64,000 nt of DNA, from positions 62,001 to 126,000 of the forward strand of contig CAJYMH010000021.1 in assembly GCA_913776195.1 (NCBI GenBank). Direction: 5' to 3'. The notes below the pieces were generated by a model that saw only the letters and a list, made by a program, of their open reading frames with translations, was not told the DNA's origin and did not search any database. Origin of the DNA: an uncultured Caulobacter sp. (GTDB lineage: Bacteria > Pseudomonadota > Alphaproteobacteria > Caulobacterales > Caulobacteraceae). Shown here one piece after another: positions 35,817 to 44,870 of this stretch. Position 1 is the first letter of the stretch; each line of letters begins with the position of its first letter. The translations under genes were made by a program, and so were the position numbers.

Positions 35817-36470
35817 GTGAGTCTGGAAGTTGAAGGCGCCGACGAGGCGCAAACCGAAGCCGTCACCAAGAACCTGGTGTTCATGGCCGCCGAGCGGCTC
35901 TTCGCCCTGCATGGCTTCCAGAATGTCTCGGTGCGCGACATCACCGCCGAAGCCGGCGTGAATCTCGCCTCGGTGAACTATCACTTCGGCTCCAAGGACG
36001 CCCTGCTGTTCGAGATCTTCCGTCGCCGCACGACGGAGCTGAACCGCGAACGCGCCCGGCTGCTGCACGAGGCCAACGACCGCCACGGCGGCAAGCCGCC
36101 GGTGCGCGAAATCCTGGCCGCCCTGTTCATCCCGCCCCTGCGCTGGATGGCGCCGGAGAACGACCGCCGCATCTCGCTGCAGTTCCTGATCCGCGCCCGC
36201 AGCGAGGGTACGGAGGAAATCCGCACCATCCTGCGCACGGACGTGACGCACTTGCGCCGGTTCTCCGACGCCCTGACCGCCGCCCGTCCGGACCTGCCGG
36301 ACGTGGAGGTTTACTGGCGCCTGCACTTCGTGCTCGGCATGCTGCATAACAACCGCTTCTCCGAATTCGATCGGATGAACGCCCTGGCCGAGGGCCGCAT
36401 GGGCGAAGGCGACACCGCGGCGTTGCTCGAGCGGATGCTGGACTTCGCCGAGGCGGGATTCATTCGCTAG
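35817..36470 (+). CDS. TetR-family transcriptional regulator
   Basis: A 217-residue repressor-type protein. The N-terminal HTH (NVSVRDITAEAGVNLASVNY then HFGSKDALLFEIF) covers about 35-75, and the rest is an all-helical ligand domain. It starts with GTG. The nested palindromes upstream suggest self-regulation. It is convergent with the UdgX fusion, and the stop codons overlap in a CTAG. Target genes are not evident from neighbours. Confidence 0.85.
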   Translation: MSLEVEGADEAQTEAVTKNLVFMAAERLFALHGFQNVSVRDITAEAGVNLASVNYHFGSKDALLFEIFRRRTTELNRERARLLHEANDRHGGKPPVREILAALFIPPLRWMAPENDRRISLQFLIRARSEGTEEIRTILRTDVTHLRRFSDALTAARPDLPDVEVYWRLHFVLGMLHNNRFSEFDRMNALAEGRMGEGDTAALLERMLDFAEAGFIR

Positions 36471-37891
36471 GCCGCCAGACTCCAGGCGAGTTTCAGGTCT
36501 TCCACGAACTCGGCATACGCCTTGGCCTTCGCCGCCTCATCAGGCACGCGCAGCAGGAATGACGGGTGGTAGGTCACCACCGCCTGAGCCTGATCGGGAA
36601 GTTGCAAGGCCTGTCCGCGATTGGCGGCGATGGGCGTCGCCTTTCCGAAGACCGACAGGGCCGCTGTGGCGCCGAGGGCGACGATCACGTGTGGGCGGAC
36701 GATGCGACGCTCCGCATCCAGCCACCAGCGACAGGCCTGGACCTCGCCACGGTCCGGCGTCTTGTGCAGCCGTCGCTTGCCGCGCGGCTCATGCTTGAAG
36801 TGCTTCACGGCGTTGGTGACGTAGGTCTCCGACCGAGGAACCCCGGCTTCGGCGAGGGCGCGGTCCAGCACCTTGCCGGCGGGGCCCACGAAGGGGTGGC
36901 CGGCGAGGTCTTCCTGATCGCCCGGCTGCTCGCCCACGAACATTAGCCTGGCCCGCCCTGGGCCCTCGCCGGCCACGCCCTGCGTCGCATCGCGCCACAG
37001 GTCGCAGCGGCGGCAGACATCGACGCCGGCGGCGACCTCTTCGAGATTGCTGGGCGCACCGCCTTCGGCCGGCCTGTCGCGGGCCATGCGCAAAGCGACT
37101 TTCATGGTTCGCCTGGACGGCGTCGTCGGGGCGCTTTGGACCATGGCGGCGGTCCTTTCCTGAGCCGTGGCTATCAGGTTCGGAATGAGCCGCGTTTCTG
37201 GAAGGTTGCGCCAGTAGCGCTTGGGCATGTGCTGCTGCATGGCCGAGGCGTTCAGCCTTGCCGGGTTGAAGATCGAGGCGAAATAGGTGGCCCAAGCCTC
37301 CTCCAACGCATCGTCAGCCGGAGCTTGGGAACGGTCCGCGCCGGGCGAGAAGCTGAGTTGCGCGCCGTCCCAATGGGCGCAGGTGTCCGGTGTCAGAAGT
37401 GACCACGCCATGCCGCTGAACCGCCGCGCGAAGAAAGGTGCGGTCGCCTCGGTCACGCGGTGCGGCGGCTCGAACCAGGCGGCGTAGGCCTCCGTTTCGC
37501 CGGGGACTTCTCGAAAGCGAACGAAAGCCTTCATCTTATGGCTGGCGCGATGAACCGCCTGATCGAAATGACTGGCCTTCAACACATCGGGGTCGGTCAC
37601 GACCGACAGCAAATTGGGTTCTTCCCGAAGACGCCACAGCAAGCGGTAGAGGAGCGGCAGCCGCTCCGGCGACCGATGCTGGATCACAGACTGCGCCAGC
37701 GCGACGAACTCGCGGGACACCGTGAAGGTGGGCTCCACCACCGGCGCGGCCGTCTCCTCGCCGAACAGGTCGCCCTCTCCTTCCACTGTCCAGATCACAT
37801 GCTCCGGCGCCACGCCCTGGGCGCGCAGGGTGCGGGCCTGCCGCCGCCAGCCGTCGAAGTCAATCTCGCTGGAAAGCCGCGCCACGCGCAT
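36467..37891 (-). CDS. DUF4130 plus UdgX-type uracil-DNA glycosylase fusion
   Basis: A 474-residue DNA repair protein with two halves. Residues about 1-255 match the DUF4130 (TIGR03915) domain found with a radical SAM partner. Residues about 280-472 are a uracil-DNA glycosylase of the family 4/UdgX type: CRRCDLW (Cys293, Cys296), GEQPGDQED (320-328), KRRLH (372-376) and YHPSFLLR (441-448). The KRR-x-H loop is the hallmark of UdgX, whose His links covalently to uracil-containing DNA. Three Cys likely bind the Fe-S cluster (293, 296, 387). It overlaps the radical SAM gene by one base (TGATG), so the pair is translationally coupled. Confidence 0.88.
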   Translation of the reverse strand: MRVARLSSEIDFDGWRRQARTLRAQGVAPEHVIWTVEGEGDLFGEETAAPVVEPTFTVSREFVALAQSVIQHRSPERLPLLYRLLWRLREEPNLLSVVTDPDVLKASHFDQAVHRASHKMKAFVRFREVPGETEAYAAWFEPPHRVTEATAPFFARRFSGMAWSLLTPDTCAHWDGAQLSFSPGADRSQAPADDALEEAWATYFASIFNPARLNASAMQQHMPKRYWRNLPETRLIPNLIATAQERTAAMVQSAPTTPSRRTMKVALRMARDRPAEGGAPSNLEEVAAGVDVCRRCDLWRDATQGVAGEGPGRARLMFVGEQPGDQEDLAGHPFVGPAGKVLDRALAEAGVPRSETYVTNAVKHFKHEPRGKRRLHKTPDRGEVQACRWWLDAERRIVRPHVIVALGATAALSVFGKATPIAANRGQALQLPDQAQAVVTYHPSFLLRVPDEAAKAKAYAEFVEDLKLAWSLAA

Positions 37892-39123
37892 CAGAACAAG
37901 CTCAGCTGCTGGGGCGCGGCGTCACACGGCAGGTGCGGCGTCAGATTGTCGGCGTCACCAAGCGGGCCCGGCGTCCAGTCGTCGGCGATGACGAAAGGGC
38001 GCAGCTTCTTCTCTGACCCGCAAAGCTTCTTCAGGTCATCGAGGCGCACACGCTTCTGTCGCCGCAGGATGACGAGACCATCCACCGATTTGACGCCGAG
38101 ACCCGGGATGCGCAGCAGCATCTCGCGGTCGGCCTTGTTCACATCGATGGGGAAGCGGTCGCGATTGGCCAGAGCCCAGGCCAGCTTCGGATCGACGGCC
38201 AGGTCCAGATTTTGTCCCGGCGCGGCGATTTCCGCCCGCTCGAACCCGTAATAGCGCATCAACCAGTCGGCCTGGTACAGCCGGTGCTCGCGCATCAGGG
38301 GCGGCTTCTGCGGCGGCAGACGGCTGGAGCTGTCGGGGATCGGACTAAAGGCGGAATAGTAGACCCGCTTGAGGCCATAGCTGCCATACAGGCTTTCGCT
38401 GCGCGCCAGGATATCGCCGTCCGCCGCCTCGTCCGCCCCGACGATCAGCTGGGTCGATTGGCCGGTGACGTACTTCTTCGGCTGTGCGGTGCCATTGCCG
38501 GAAGGCGCGTGCTCCTCGATGGCGAGACGCACGCCGCCCATGGCCTTCTTGATGACTCCGACATCCTTTTCGGGCGCCAGGGCGGTGAGGCTCTCGTCCT
38601 TGGGAAGCTCGATATTGATCGACACGCGGTCGGCGTAGAGGCCGGCCTCCAGCACAAGGGCGGGCGACGCCTCCGGGATCAGCTTCAGGTGGATATAGCC
38701 GCGAAAGTCGTGGACCTCGCGCAGCGTCTTCGCCACCCGCACCATCTCCTCCATGGTGTAGTCGCCGCTGCGGATGATGCCGGACGAGAGGAACAGGCCC
38801 TCGATGTAGTTGCGCTTGTAGAAGCCGAGGGTGAGGTCGACGACCTCCTCCAGCGTGAACCGCGCCCGCTTCACGTTCGAGGACGACCGGTTGATGCAGT
38901 AGGCGCAATCGTAGATGCAGAAGTTGGTCAGAAGGATTTTCAGCAGGCTGATGCATCGACCATCCGGCGCATAGGCGTGGCAGATGCCCATGCCCTCGGT
39001 GGAGCCCACGCCCTTGCCGCCCAGCGAGTCGCGCTTCCGCCCGCCGGAAGAGGCGCAGGAAGCGTCGTACTTGGCCGCATCGGACAGGATGGCGAGCTTG
39101 GACTTAAGATCGAGGACGGCCAT
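37891..39123 (-). CDS. Radical SAM DNA repair-associated protein
   Basis: A 410-residue radical SAM protein (TIGR03916 type, putative DNA modification/repair). The iron-sulfur motif CIYDCAYC lies at 69-76 (Cys69, 73, 76). The C-terminus carries a helix-hairpin-helix DNA-binding region (LLRIPGLGVKSVDGLVILRR). Homologs are always paired with a DUF4130 protein, as here. The chemistry is unknown. A 77-base region upstream separates it from the divergent transglutaminase gene. Confidence 0.9.
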   Translation of the reverse strand: MAVLDLKSKLAILSDAAKYDASCASSGGRKRDSLGGKGVGSTEGMGICHAYAPDGRCISLLKILLTNFCIYDCAYCINRSSSNVKRARFTLEEVVDLTLGFYKRNYIEGLFLSSGIIRSGDYTMEEMVRVAKTLREVHDFRGYIHLKLIPEASPALVLEAGLYADRVSINIELPKDESLTALAPEKDVGVIKKAMGGVRLAIEEHAPSGNGTAQPKKYVTGQSTQLIVGADEAADGDILARSESLYGSYGLKRVYYSAFSPIPDSSSRLPPQKPPLMREHRLYQADWLMRYYGFERAEIAAPGQNLDLAVDPKLAWALANRDRFPIDVNKADREMLLRIPGLGVKSVDGLVILRRQKRVRLDDLKKLCGSEKKLRPFVIADDWTPGPLGDADNLTPHLPCDAAPQQLSLF

Positions 39124-39200
39124 GGGCGCACCTTAATGTTCCACTTTTGTTCTGTCGATACACTGGAACGTGGAAGGCGGTGCGGCGTTTCCCCGCGGAC

Positions 39201-40079
39201 ATGACTCGCCTGCGAATTCGCCACGAAACCCGCTATTCCTATGAGCGTCCCGTGCGCTTCGGCCCACAGCGGCTAATGCTGCGTCCGCGCGACAGCCATG
39301 CTGCGCGGATCGTCGAGGCGACGCTGGAGCTATCGCCCTTCGGATCGTCGCGATGGGTCTATGACGCGCTGGGCAATTGCGTGTGCTGGTACACGCCGGA
39401 GCATGAAGCGACCGAGCTGCTGATCGTCAGCCACTTGGTGATCGACCGCTTTCCTGCCCCGCTGTCGCCGCTGGAAATCGGCGACCCGCACACCGCCACG
39501 CCGATCGTCTATGACCGCGAGGATCGCACGGCTCTGGAGCCGTTCATGGCCCCCGCGACGGATGACGAGGCGGCTGGCCTGTTGACCTGGTTACGCGGTC
39601 ACATGGGCCGCGCCGATGAGCCGGCGTTGGAGTTTTTGCTTCGGTTGAACTCCGCCATCCACGACGAGTTCGAGTACGGCCGCCGAGATGAGGAAGGCAC
39701 GCAAACCCCCGCCGAGACCCTGCGTCGTGGCGCGGGCACCTGCCGCGACTTCGCCTGGCTAATGGTCGAGGGCCTGCGCCGACTGGGCTACGCCTCGCGG
39801 TTCGTCACCGGCTACTTGTATAGTGAGAAGGCCAGCAAGGTGCGCGGCGCCGGAGCCACCCACGCCTGGGTTGAGGTATTTCTGCCCGGCCTCGGCTGGA
39901 TGGAGTTCGACCCCACCAACGGCCTGGCGGAGTCGCCCGACCTGATCGCGGTCGCCTCGGCGCGCACCCCGGCCCAGGCCGCCCCTGTCTCGGGCTCGAT
40001 CTTCGGCGACCCCGGCGCCTGTCACCTGGATGTGAAGGTCGACGTGGGGCTCGACACAACACTGTCGGAGGCTGCGTGA
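39201..40079 (+). CDS. Transglutaminase-like cysteine peptidase family protein
   Basis: A 292-residue protein. An N-terminal beta-rich domain (LRIRHETRYSYERPVRFGPQ) is followed by a transglutaminase-like domain. RGAGTCRDFAWLMVEGLRRL has the catalytic Cys, and THAWVEVFLPGLGWMEFDPT has His and Asp. No signal peptide or membrane segment is seen, so it is cytoplasmic. Function is probably amide bond cleavage or exchange on an unidentified substrate. The ATG at 39201 begins the conserved N-terminal domain. Confidence 0.85.
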   Translation: MTRLRIRHETRYSYERPVRFGPQRLMLRPRDSHAARIVEATLELSPFGSSRWVYDALGNCVCWYTPEHEATELLIVSHLVIDRFPAPLSPLEIGDPHTATPIVYDREDRTALEPFMAPATDDEAAGLLTWLRGHMGRADEPALEFLLRLNSAIHDEFEYGRRDEEGTQTPAETLRRGAGTCRDFAWLMVEGLRRLGYASRFVTGYLYSEKASKVRGAGATHAWVEVFLPGLGWMEFDPTNGLAESPDLIAVASARTPAQAAPVSGSIFGDPGACHLDVKVDVGLDTTLSEAA

Positions 40080-40083
40080 TAGC

Positions 40084-40260
40084 ATGAGCGAAACACGGGA
40101 GCGCCAGGCCATGCCGCGAGGGTTCCAACAGCAAGACGATCCGCTGAAGACCACGCCGATAACCCACGTCGCCGCCAAACCGCAGCACGGCCAGAAAGCC
40201 AGCAAACTGGCCCTGAAGGTCAACCCGCCACGCTCTTTCGACCCGAAGCCGGGCCACTAA
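40084..40260 (+). CDS. Small basic protein of unknown function (58 residues)
   Basis: A short open frame four bases after the transglutaminase stop, in the same direction. The product is polar and basic, with several Pro, Lys, Gln and His residues and no hydrophobic segment, ending FDPKPGH. The codons are GC-rich at third positions like its neighbours, and the tight spacing supports real translation. No domain is recognised. Confidence 0.5.
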   Translation: MSETRERQAMPRGFQQQDDPLKTTPITHVAAKPQHGQKASKLALKVNPPRSFDPKPGH

Positions 40261-40336
40261 AGCTCGATTGACTTATCAGCGTTCACCTTCAGGATGAGGT
40301 TACGCCGCGTCAGACGGCGACCGCATTAGGTGAGAC

Positions 40337-41848
40337 ATGAACGCGCCATTCAAGCCGACGGGACAGGCGCCCGCCAAGCCGGACGTGGACGTCGCCATCA
40401 TCGGCTCGGGGTTTTCCGGGCTGGGTATGGCCATCGCCCTGCTCAAGGACGGACGAGAAGACTTCGTCATCCTGGAAAAGGCGAACGGGGTCGGCGGAAC
40501 CTGGCGCGACAACACCTATCCTGGCTGCGCGTGCGACGTGCCCAGCCATCTCTATTCCTTCTCGTTCGAGCCCAACCCGGACTGGTCGCGGGTCTATTCG
40601 AGCCAACCGGAAATCCGCGCCTATCTTGAGCGGGTGGCCGACAAGTACGGCTTGCGCCCCTACCTTCGCTTCGGCCGAACAGTGACCAAGATGGTCTTCG
40701 ACGAGGTCGGCGGCCTGTGGCGCGTAACCACCGACGACGGCCAGGTGATCACCGCGCGCGTCGTGGTGTCGGGCACGGGCGGGCTGTCGCGCCCGATGCT
40801 TCCGAACATCAAGGGGATGGACCGCTTCAAGGGCAAGACGTTCCACTCCGCCTGGTGGGATCATGGCTATGACCTGACCGGCAAGAGCGTCGCGGTGATC
40901 GGCACGGGCGCCAGCGCCATCCAGTTCGTCCCCCAGATCGCGCCGAAGGTGAAGTCGCTGACCTTGTTCCAGCGCACCCCCCCCTGGATCGTGCCCAAGA
41001 TGGACCGGCCGATGCATGGCTGGGAGCGCGCGCTGTTCCGCGCCGCCCCGGTGTTCCAAAAGCTTCTGCGCGGCGTCATCTACACGCAGATGGAGAGCCG
41101 GGCCGGGGCCTTCGTCTTCAAGCCCGACGCCATGGCCACGGCCGAGAAGCAGGCGCGCCAGTTCATCGCCGCCACCATCTCGGACCCCGTTCTGCGCGAA
41201 AAGGTGACTCCGACCTACCGCATGGGATGCAAGCGGATTCTGATCTCAAATGACTACTACCCTGCCCTGGCGCGGCCGAATGTGAATCTGGTCACCGACG
41301 GGATCGCCGAGATCACCGCCAGTGGCGTGCGCACCGCGGACGGGATGGAGCATGAGGTCGACGCCATCATCTACAGCACCGGCTTCGCCGCCACCGACGC
41401 CCTGTCGCCGACCCAGGTTTACGGCCGCGGCGGGCGGCACCTGAACGCCGAATGGGAGGCCGGCGCCCAGGCCTATCTGGGCGTGACAGTGAGCGGCTAT
41501 CCCAACTTCTTCATGCTGATGGGCCCCAACACCGGACTGGGCCACAACTCGATCGTCTACATGATCGAGAGCCAGATCCGGCACGTCATGGACGGCTTGC
41601 GCCGCATGGACGCCGCCGGGGCCACATGGATGGATCCCAAGCGCGAGGCGCAGAACCAGTTCAACGCCTTTGTCCAGGAGCGGGTCGGCAAGACCGTCTG
41701 GAATTCTGGCGGCTGCAAGAGCTGGTATCTGACCGAGGACGGACGCAACACGACCATCTGGCCTGGCTTCACCTTCGACTACCGCCGCCGGGTGAAGGCG
41801 GTCGACCCGGCGGCTTACGACATGGAGCGGGTGAAGACCGAGGCCTAG
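40337..41848 (+). CDS. Flavin-containing (Baeyer-Villiger type) monooxygenase
   Basis: A 503-residue FAD- and NADPH-dependent oxygenase. The first Rossmann motif GSGFSG (23-28) is followed by EKANGVGGTWRDNTYPGCAC. The Baeyer-Villiger fingerprint FxGxxxHxxxWD is FKGKTFHSAWWD (164-175), and the NADPH motif GTGASAIQF lies near 190. The substrate is likely a ketone or aldehyde but is not predictable. It is convergent with the amino acid dehydrogenase, sharing CTAG between the stops. Confidence 0.92.
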   Translation: MNAPFKPTGQAPAKPDVDVAIIGSGFSGLGMAIALLKDGREDFVILEKANGVGGTWRDNTYPGCACDVPSHLYSFSFEPNPDWSRVYSSQPEIRAYLERVADKYGLRPYLRFGRTVTKMVFDEVGGLWRVTTDDGQVITARVVVSGTGGLSRPMLPNIKGMDRFKGKTFHSAWWDHGYDLTGKSVAVIGTGASAIQFVPQIAPKVKSLTLFQRTPPWIVPKMDRPMHGWERALFRAAPVFQKLLRGVIYTQMESRAGAFVFKPDAMATAEKQARQFIAATISDPVLREKVTPTYRMGCKRILISNDYYPALARPNVNLVTDGIAEITASGVRTADGMEHEVDAIIYSTGFAATDALSPTQVYGRGGRHLNAEWEAGAQAYLGVTVSGYPNFFMLMGPNTGLGHNSIVYMIESQIRHVMDGLRRMDAAGATWMDPKREAQNQFNAFVQERVGKTVWNSGGCKSWYLTEDGRNTTIWPGFTFDYRRRVKAVDPAAYDMERVKTEA

Positions 41849-42906
41849 GCCCGCCCCGCCGCGATCCGCGCCTTGGCCATTTCGTTGGCGACTTCGTGGG
41901 TCGGACGCATTTCGGCGGCTGAGCGGTCCAGGACCTCGCCCAGGGTCAGCATCAGGGTCGACAGCTTGCCCGCAACCCAGTCGGGGTCGAAGGCCGTGTC
42001 GGCTTCCAGGGCGCGGATTTCGCCGGCCACGTTAATGATGCCGCCGCCGTTGATGACGTAGTCCGGCGCGTAAAGCATGCCCTTCTCGAACAGCACGCGG
42101 CCGATCTCCGGCGTGGCCAGCTGGTTGTTGGCGCCGCCGGCTATCACCTTGCCTTTCAGGCGCGGCAGGGTGTCGGCGTTGATGGCGCCGCCCAGGGCGC
42201 AGGGAGCGAAGACCTCGGCGTCGACGTCGAAGATGGCGTCGGTGGAGACGATCTTGGCGCCGGTCTTGGCGGCCACTTCATCCAGGGCCGGCTGATTGAC
42301 GTCGGCGATCACCAGCTTGGCGCCGGCGGCGTGCAACTTCTCGGCCAGGTAGGCGCCCACATGGCCGACACCCTGGATTGCGACGGTGACGCCGTTCAGG
42401 TCACGGTCATAGGCGCGCTCCACGCACAGCTTCACGCCGCGGAACACGCCCTCGGCGGTCACCGGGCTGGGGTCGCCCGAAGCGGCCGCATGGCCTTCCA
42501 GACCGGCGACGTAGCGGGTCTGCTTGCGGGCGTTCTGCAGGTCGGTCGGCGAGACGCCCACGTCCTCGGCGGTCCAGTAGCGGCCGCCCACGGCGTCCAC
42601 CGCGCGGCCGAAAGCCTCGAACAGCTCCGGGGTCTTCTGGGTGCGGCTGTCGCCGATGATCACGGCCTTGCCGCCGCCCAGGCCGATATCGGCCATGGCG
42701 TTCTTGTAGGACATGGCGCGCGACAGCTTCAGGGCGTCGGTCAGGGCCGCCTCGGCGTCCGGATAGGCCCACATGCGGCAACCGCCGGCGGCTGGGCCGA
42801 GGGCCGTGGAGTGCACGGAAATGATCGTCTTGAGGCCGGTCTTTTCGTCGAAGAAGGTATGAACGCCTTCATGGCCCTCAAAGGCCGGGGAATCGAAAAG
42901 AGTCAT
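41845..42906 (-). CDS. Leucine/phenylalanine-type amino acid dehydrogenase
   Basis: A 353-residue Glu/Leu/Phe/Val dehydrogenase. The catalytic region GGCRMWAYPD through SYKNAMADIGLGGGKAVI carries Lys68 and Lys80, the catalytic and substrate-carboxylate binding pair. The NAD-binding motif is GVGHVGAYLAEKL around 182. It performs reversible oxidative deamination of a branched or aromatic amino acid; substrate is not fixed by sequence. Confidence 0.92.
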   Translation of the reverse strand: MTLFDSPAFEGHEGVHTFFDEKTGLKTIISVHSTALGPAAGGCRMWAYPDAEAALTDALKLSRAMSYKNAMADIGLGGGKAVIIGDSRTQKTPELFEAFGRAVDAVGGRYWTAEDVGVSPTDLQNARKQTRYVAGLEGHAAASGDPSPVTAEGVFRGVKLCVERAYDRDLNGVTVAIQGVGHVGAYLAEKLHAAGAKLVIADVNQPALDEVAAKTGAKIVSTDAIFDVDAEVFAPCALGGAINADTLPRLKGKVIAGGANNQLATPEIGRVLFEKGMLYAPDYVINGGGIINVAGEIRALEADTAFDPDWVAGKLSTLMLTLGEVLDRSAAEMRPTHEVANEMAKARIAAGRA

Positions 42907-42948
42907 GCCTGCAAGTCCGTCCTGCTGCGGAAATTATGTGCGGGCCGT

Positions 42949-43965
42949 CTACGCCTCCGGGGCGCGACTCACAACCCCCGTTTCGACAGGCGAACCGATC
43001 GGCGGAACGCCGGAAGGGAACGCCGCCGCCGGGTCTTTCAGGAAGGCGACCATGTCGGCGAAGACGGTCTCACGCTGATGATCCACCAGCAGCAGGTGAT
43101 ACCCCTTGTCGTAAAAGGCGCTGCGCGCGCCGGGCGGCAGACGGCGAGCCGCCTTCTGCGCCGCCTTGTCGGGGATGATCTCGTCATTGGCGCCGTAGAA
43201 AAAGGCCACCGGCCCCTTCACCGCGTCGATCCGCTCCTGCCCCCGGTCCATGGTCTCCACCAGACCGTACAGCGTATCGGAGCGGGCGCCCCAGATCATC
43301 TGAGGGTCGGAGCCCATGCGGTAGAGCTCGTCGATGTTGTCGGTGGGCTTCACCTTGCGGGTCAGCCACGCCGGGGGGGTCCAGACCTTGGACCGGAAGG
43401 TATGGGCGCTGAGCCACAAGGCCGCGCGGTTGAGCAGGGGTTGCTCGGACCAGCCCCACACCGCGGGCGCCAGGAGCAGGGTGCGATCGGCGTCCGGCGC
43501 GGGGTCCGAGGCCATGGCGTCGATCGCCACGGCGCCGCCCATGCTGATCCCCGCCAATGCGATGATCGCACTGGGATGCTTGGCCCGCAGAACGGCGCAT
43601 AGGGCCCGCGCGTCATCCACCATCAGGTCTTCGCCGCCCCAGACGCCCCGCTCGGGCGAACGGCCGAAGCCGCGCTGGTCGATGGCGTAGGTCGCGATCC
43701 CCCTCGCCTTGCCCCACTCGCCCCACAGGTGGAAGGCGTTGGCGTAGTCGTTCATGCCGTGCAGGCCGGCGATCACCGCCCACGGCTCTTCGTTAGGAAT
43801 CCATTGCGACAAGCCCAACCGCGCGCCGTCGATGCTGACGAAGGCGTCGGCCGTCAAGTGAGGGCCGGAAAAACCCACGCCGGGAACGCCGCGCGACTGC
43901 ACCATCGGCGCACAGGCCGTGGCGGTGATGGCGGCGGAACTGAGGAGGAATGCGCGGCGGTTCAT
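42949..43965 (-). CDS. Lipoprotein alpha/beta hydrolase (monoacylglycerol lipase-like)
   Basis: A 338-residue hydrolase with an RR-containing lipoprotein signal (lipobox TATAC, Cys at 18). The nucleophile elbow is GISMGG near 146, the oxyanion region GLHGMNDYANAF near 66, and the conserved AIDQRGFGRSPE block is that of monoacylglycerol lipases. Its start overlaps the downstream end of the uracil-DNA glycosylase gene by four bases, suggesting joint transcription. Confidence 0.87.
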   Translation of the reverse strand: MNRRAFLLSSAAITATACAPMVQSRGVPGVGFSGPHLTADAFVSIDGARLGLSQWIPNEEPWAVIAGLHGMNDYANAFHLWGEWGKARGIATYAIDQRGFGRSPERGVWGGEDLMVDDARALCAVLRAKHPSAIIALAGISMGGAVAIDAMASDPAPDADRTLLLAPAVWGWSEQPLLNRAALWLSAHTFRSKVWTPPAWLTRKVKPTDNIDELYRMGSDPQMIWGARSDTLYGLVETMDRGQERIDAVKGPVAFFYGANDEIIPDKAAQKAARRLPPGARSAFYDKGYHLLLVDHQRETVFADMVAFLKDPAAAFPSGVPPIGSPVETGVVSRAPEA

Positions 43966-44549
43966 GACTTCAGGATTTTCTGCACCCGCGCCTGAAGATA
44001 GGGAACCACCTGCGCCTCGAACCAGGGGTTCTTCTTCAGCCACGCGGTATTGCGCCAAGAGGGGTGAGGCATGGGCAGGAAGTCTGGGACATAGCGCTCC
44101 CACTCCCGCACCGTCTCGGTCATGTTCGGCATGGACCGAGGCCCCAGCGCCCAGGCCTGGGCATGCCAGCCGACCAGCAGGGTCAGCTCCATCCTCGGCA
44201 GATTGTCGAGAAGCTTGCGCCGCCAGAGCTGGGCGCAGCGGGTGGGCGGCGGATAGTCGCCGCCTTTGGGATTGGTGCCGGGAAAGCAGAAGGCCATGGC
44301 GGCCACGCCGACCTGACTGTTGCTGTAGAAGGTCTCGCGGTCGATCCCCATCCAGCCGCGCAGACGATTGCCGGAGGGGTCGTTGAACGGCAAGCCGGTC
44401 TCGTGGACCAGCCGGCCGGGCGCCTGGCCGCAGATCAGGATGCGGGTCTGGGGCGAGACGCGCACCACCGGCCGAGGCTCATGCGCCAGTTCCCCGGCGC
44501 AGGCCCGGCACGCGGCGATGTCGGCAAGAACGGCCTCGAGCGATCTCAT
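43962..44549 (-). CDS. Uracil-DNA glycosylase superfamily protein
   Basis: A 195-residue member of the family 4/5-like superfamily. The active-site loop reads GQAPG (41-45) with the following GLPFNDPSGNRLRGWMG, and the C-terminal motif is MPHPSWRN. Cys14 and Cys17, with Cys88 and Cys105, could bind a 4Fe-4S cluster. Unlike the 36.5 kb gene there is no KRR-x-H loop, so this should be a conventional excision enzyme or a nucleotide-binding relative. It is the second such gene in the window. Confidence 0.85.
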   Translation of the reverse strand: MRSLEAVLADIAACRACAGELAHEPRPVVRVSPQTRILICGQAPGRLVHETGLPFNDPSGNRLRGWMGIDRETFYSNSQVGVAAMAFCFPGTNPKGGDYPPPTRCAQLWRRKLLDNLPRMELTLLVGWHAQAWALGPRSMPNMTETVREWERYVPDFLPMPHPSWRNTAWLKKNPWFEAQVVPYLQARVQKILKS

Positions 44550-44555
44550 GCCGTC

Positions 44556-44870
44556 CTAATCGAGGTCGTCCTCGTCGGTTCCGCCGTAAGCCTGGACGAA
44601 GGTCGGGCCGCCGGCCGCGACTTCCTCGGCGGTCAGGGCCCGGAATCGCCAGACGCCCTTGAACTTGCCCGGATCGGCGGGCTTGTTGTGGCGCAGTATC
44701 ACCAGCTTGTTCTCGCGCGCCAGGCCGATGGCGACGTTGCGCACGTGCGGCAGGATGCGGCGCCAGCGCTCAGGTTCGATGGCCTGGGCGACCTTGGCGG
44801 GGTCGGCGGACTTGCCCTCGGGCAAGCCGGCGATGGCGGACAGCAGGGCGTCTTCGATCGGGGAGCTCAT
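44556..44870 (-). CDS. DUF3253 domain protein
   Basis: A 104-residue winged-helix-like protein of the DUF3253 family (KSADPAKVAQAIEPERWRRILPHVR). No catalytic residues. The ATG at 44870 shares one base with the thiolase stop, and the glycosylase follows six bases after its end, so thiolase, DUF3253, glycosylase and hydrolase look like one transcript. Confidence 0.75.
   Translation of the reverse strand: MSSPIEDALLSAIAGLPEGKSADPAKVAQAIEPERWRRILPHVRNVAIGLARENKLVILRHNKPADPGKFKGVWRFRALTAEEVAAGGPTFVQAYGGTDEDDLD

Noticed and set aside
40261-40336. Terminator or small gene before the monooxygenase
   Set aside because: Only a weak CGCCG/CGGCG pair with no T-run, and no convincing frame in these 76 bases.
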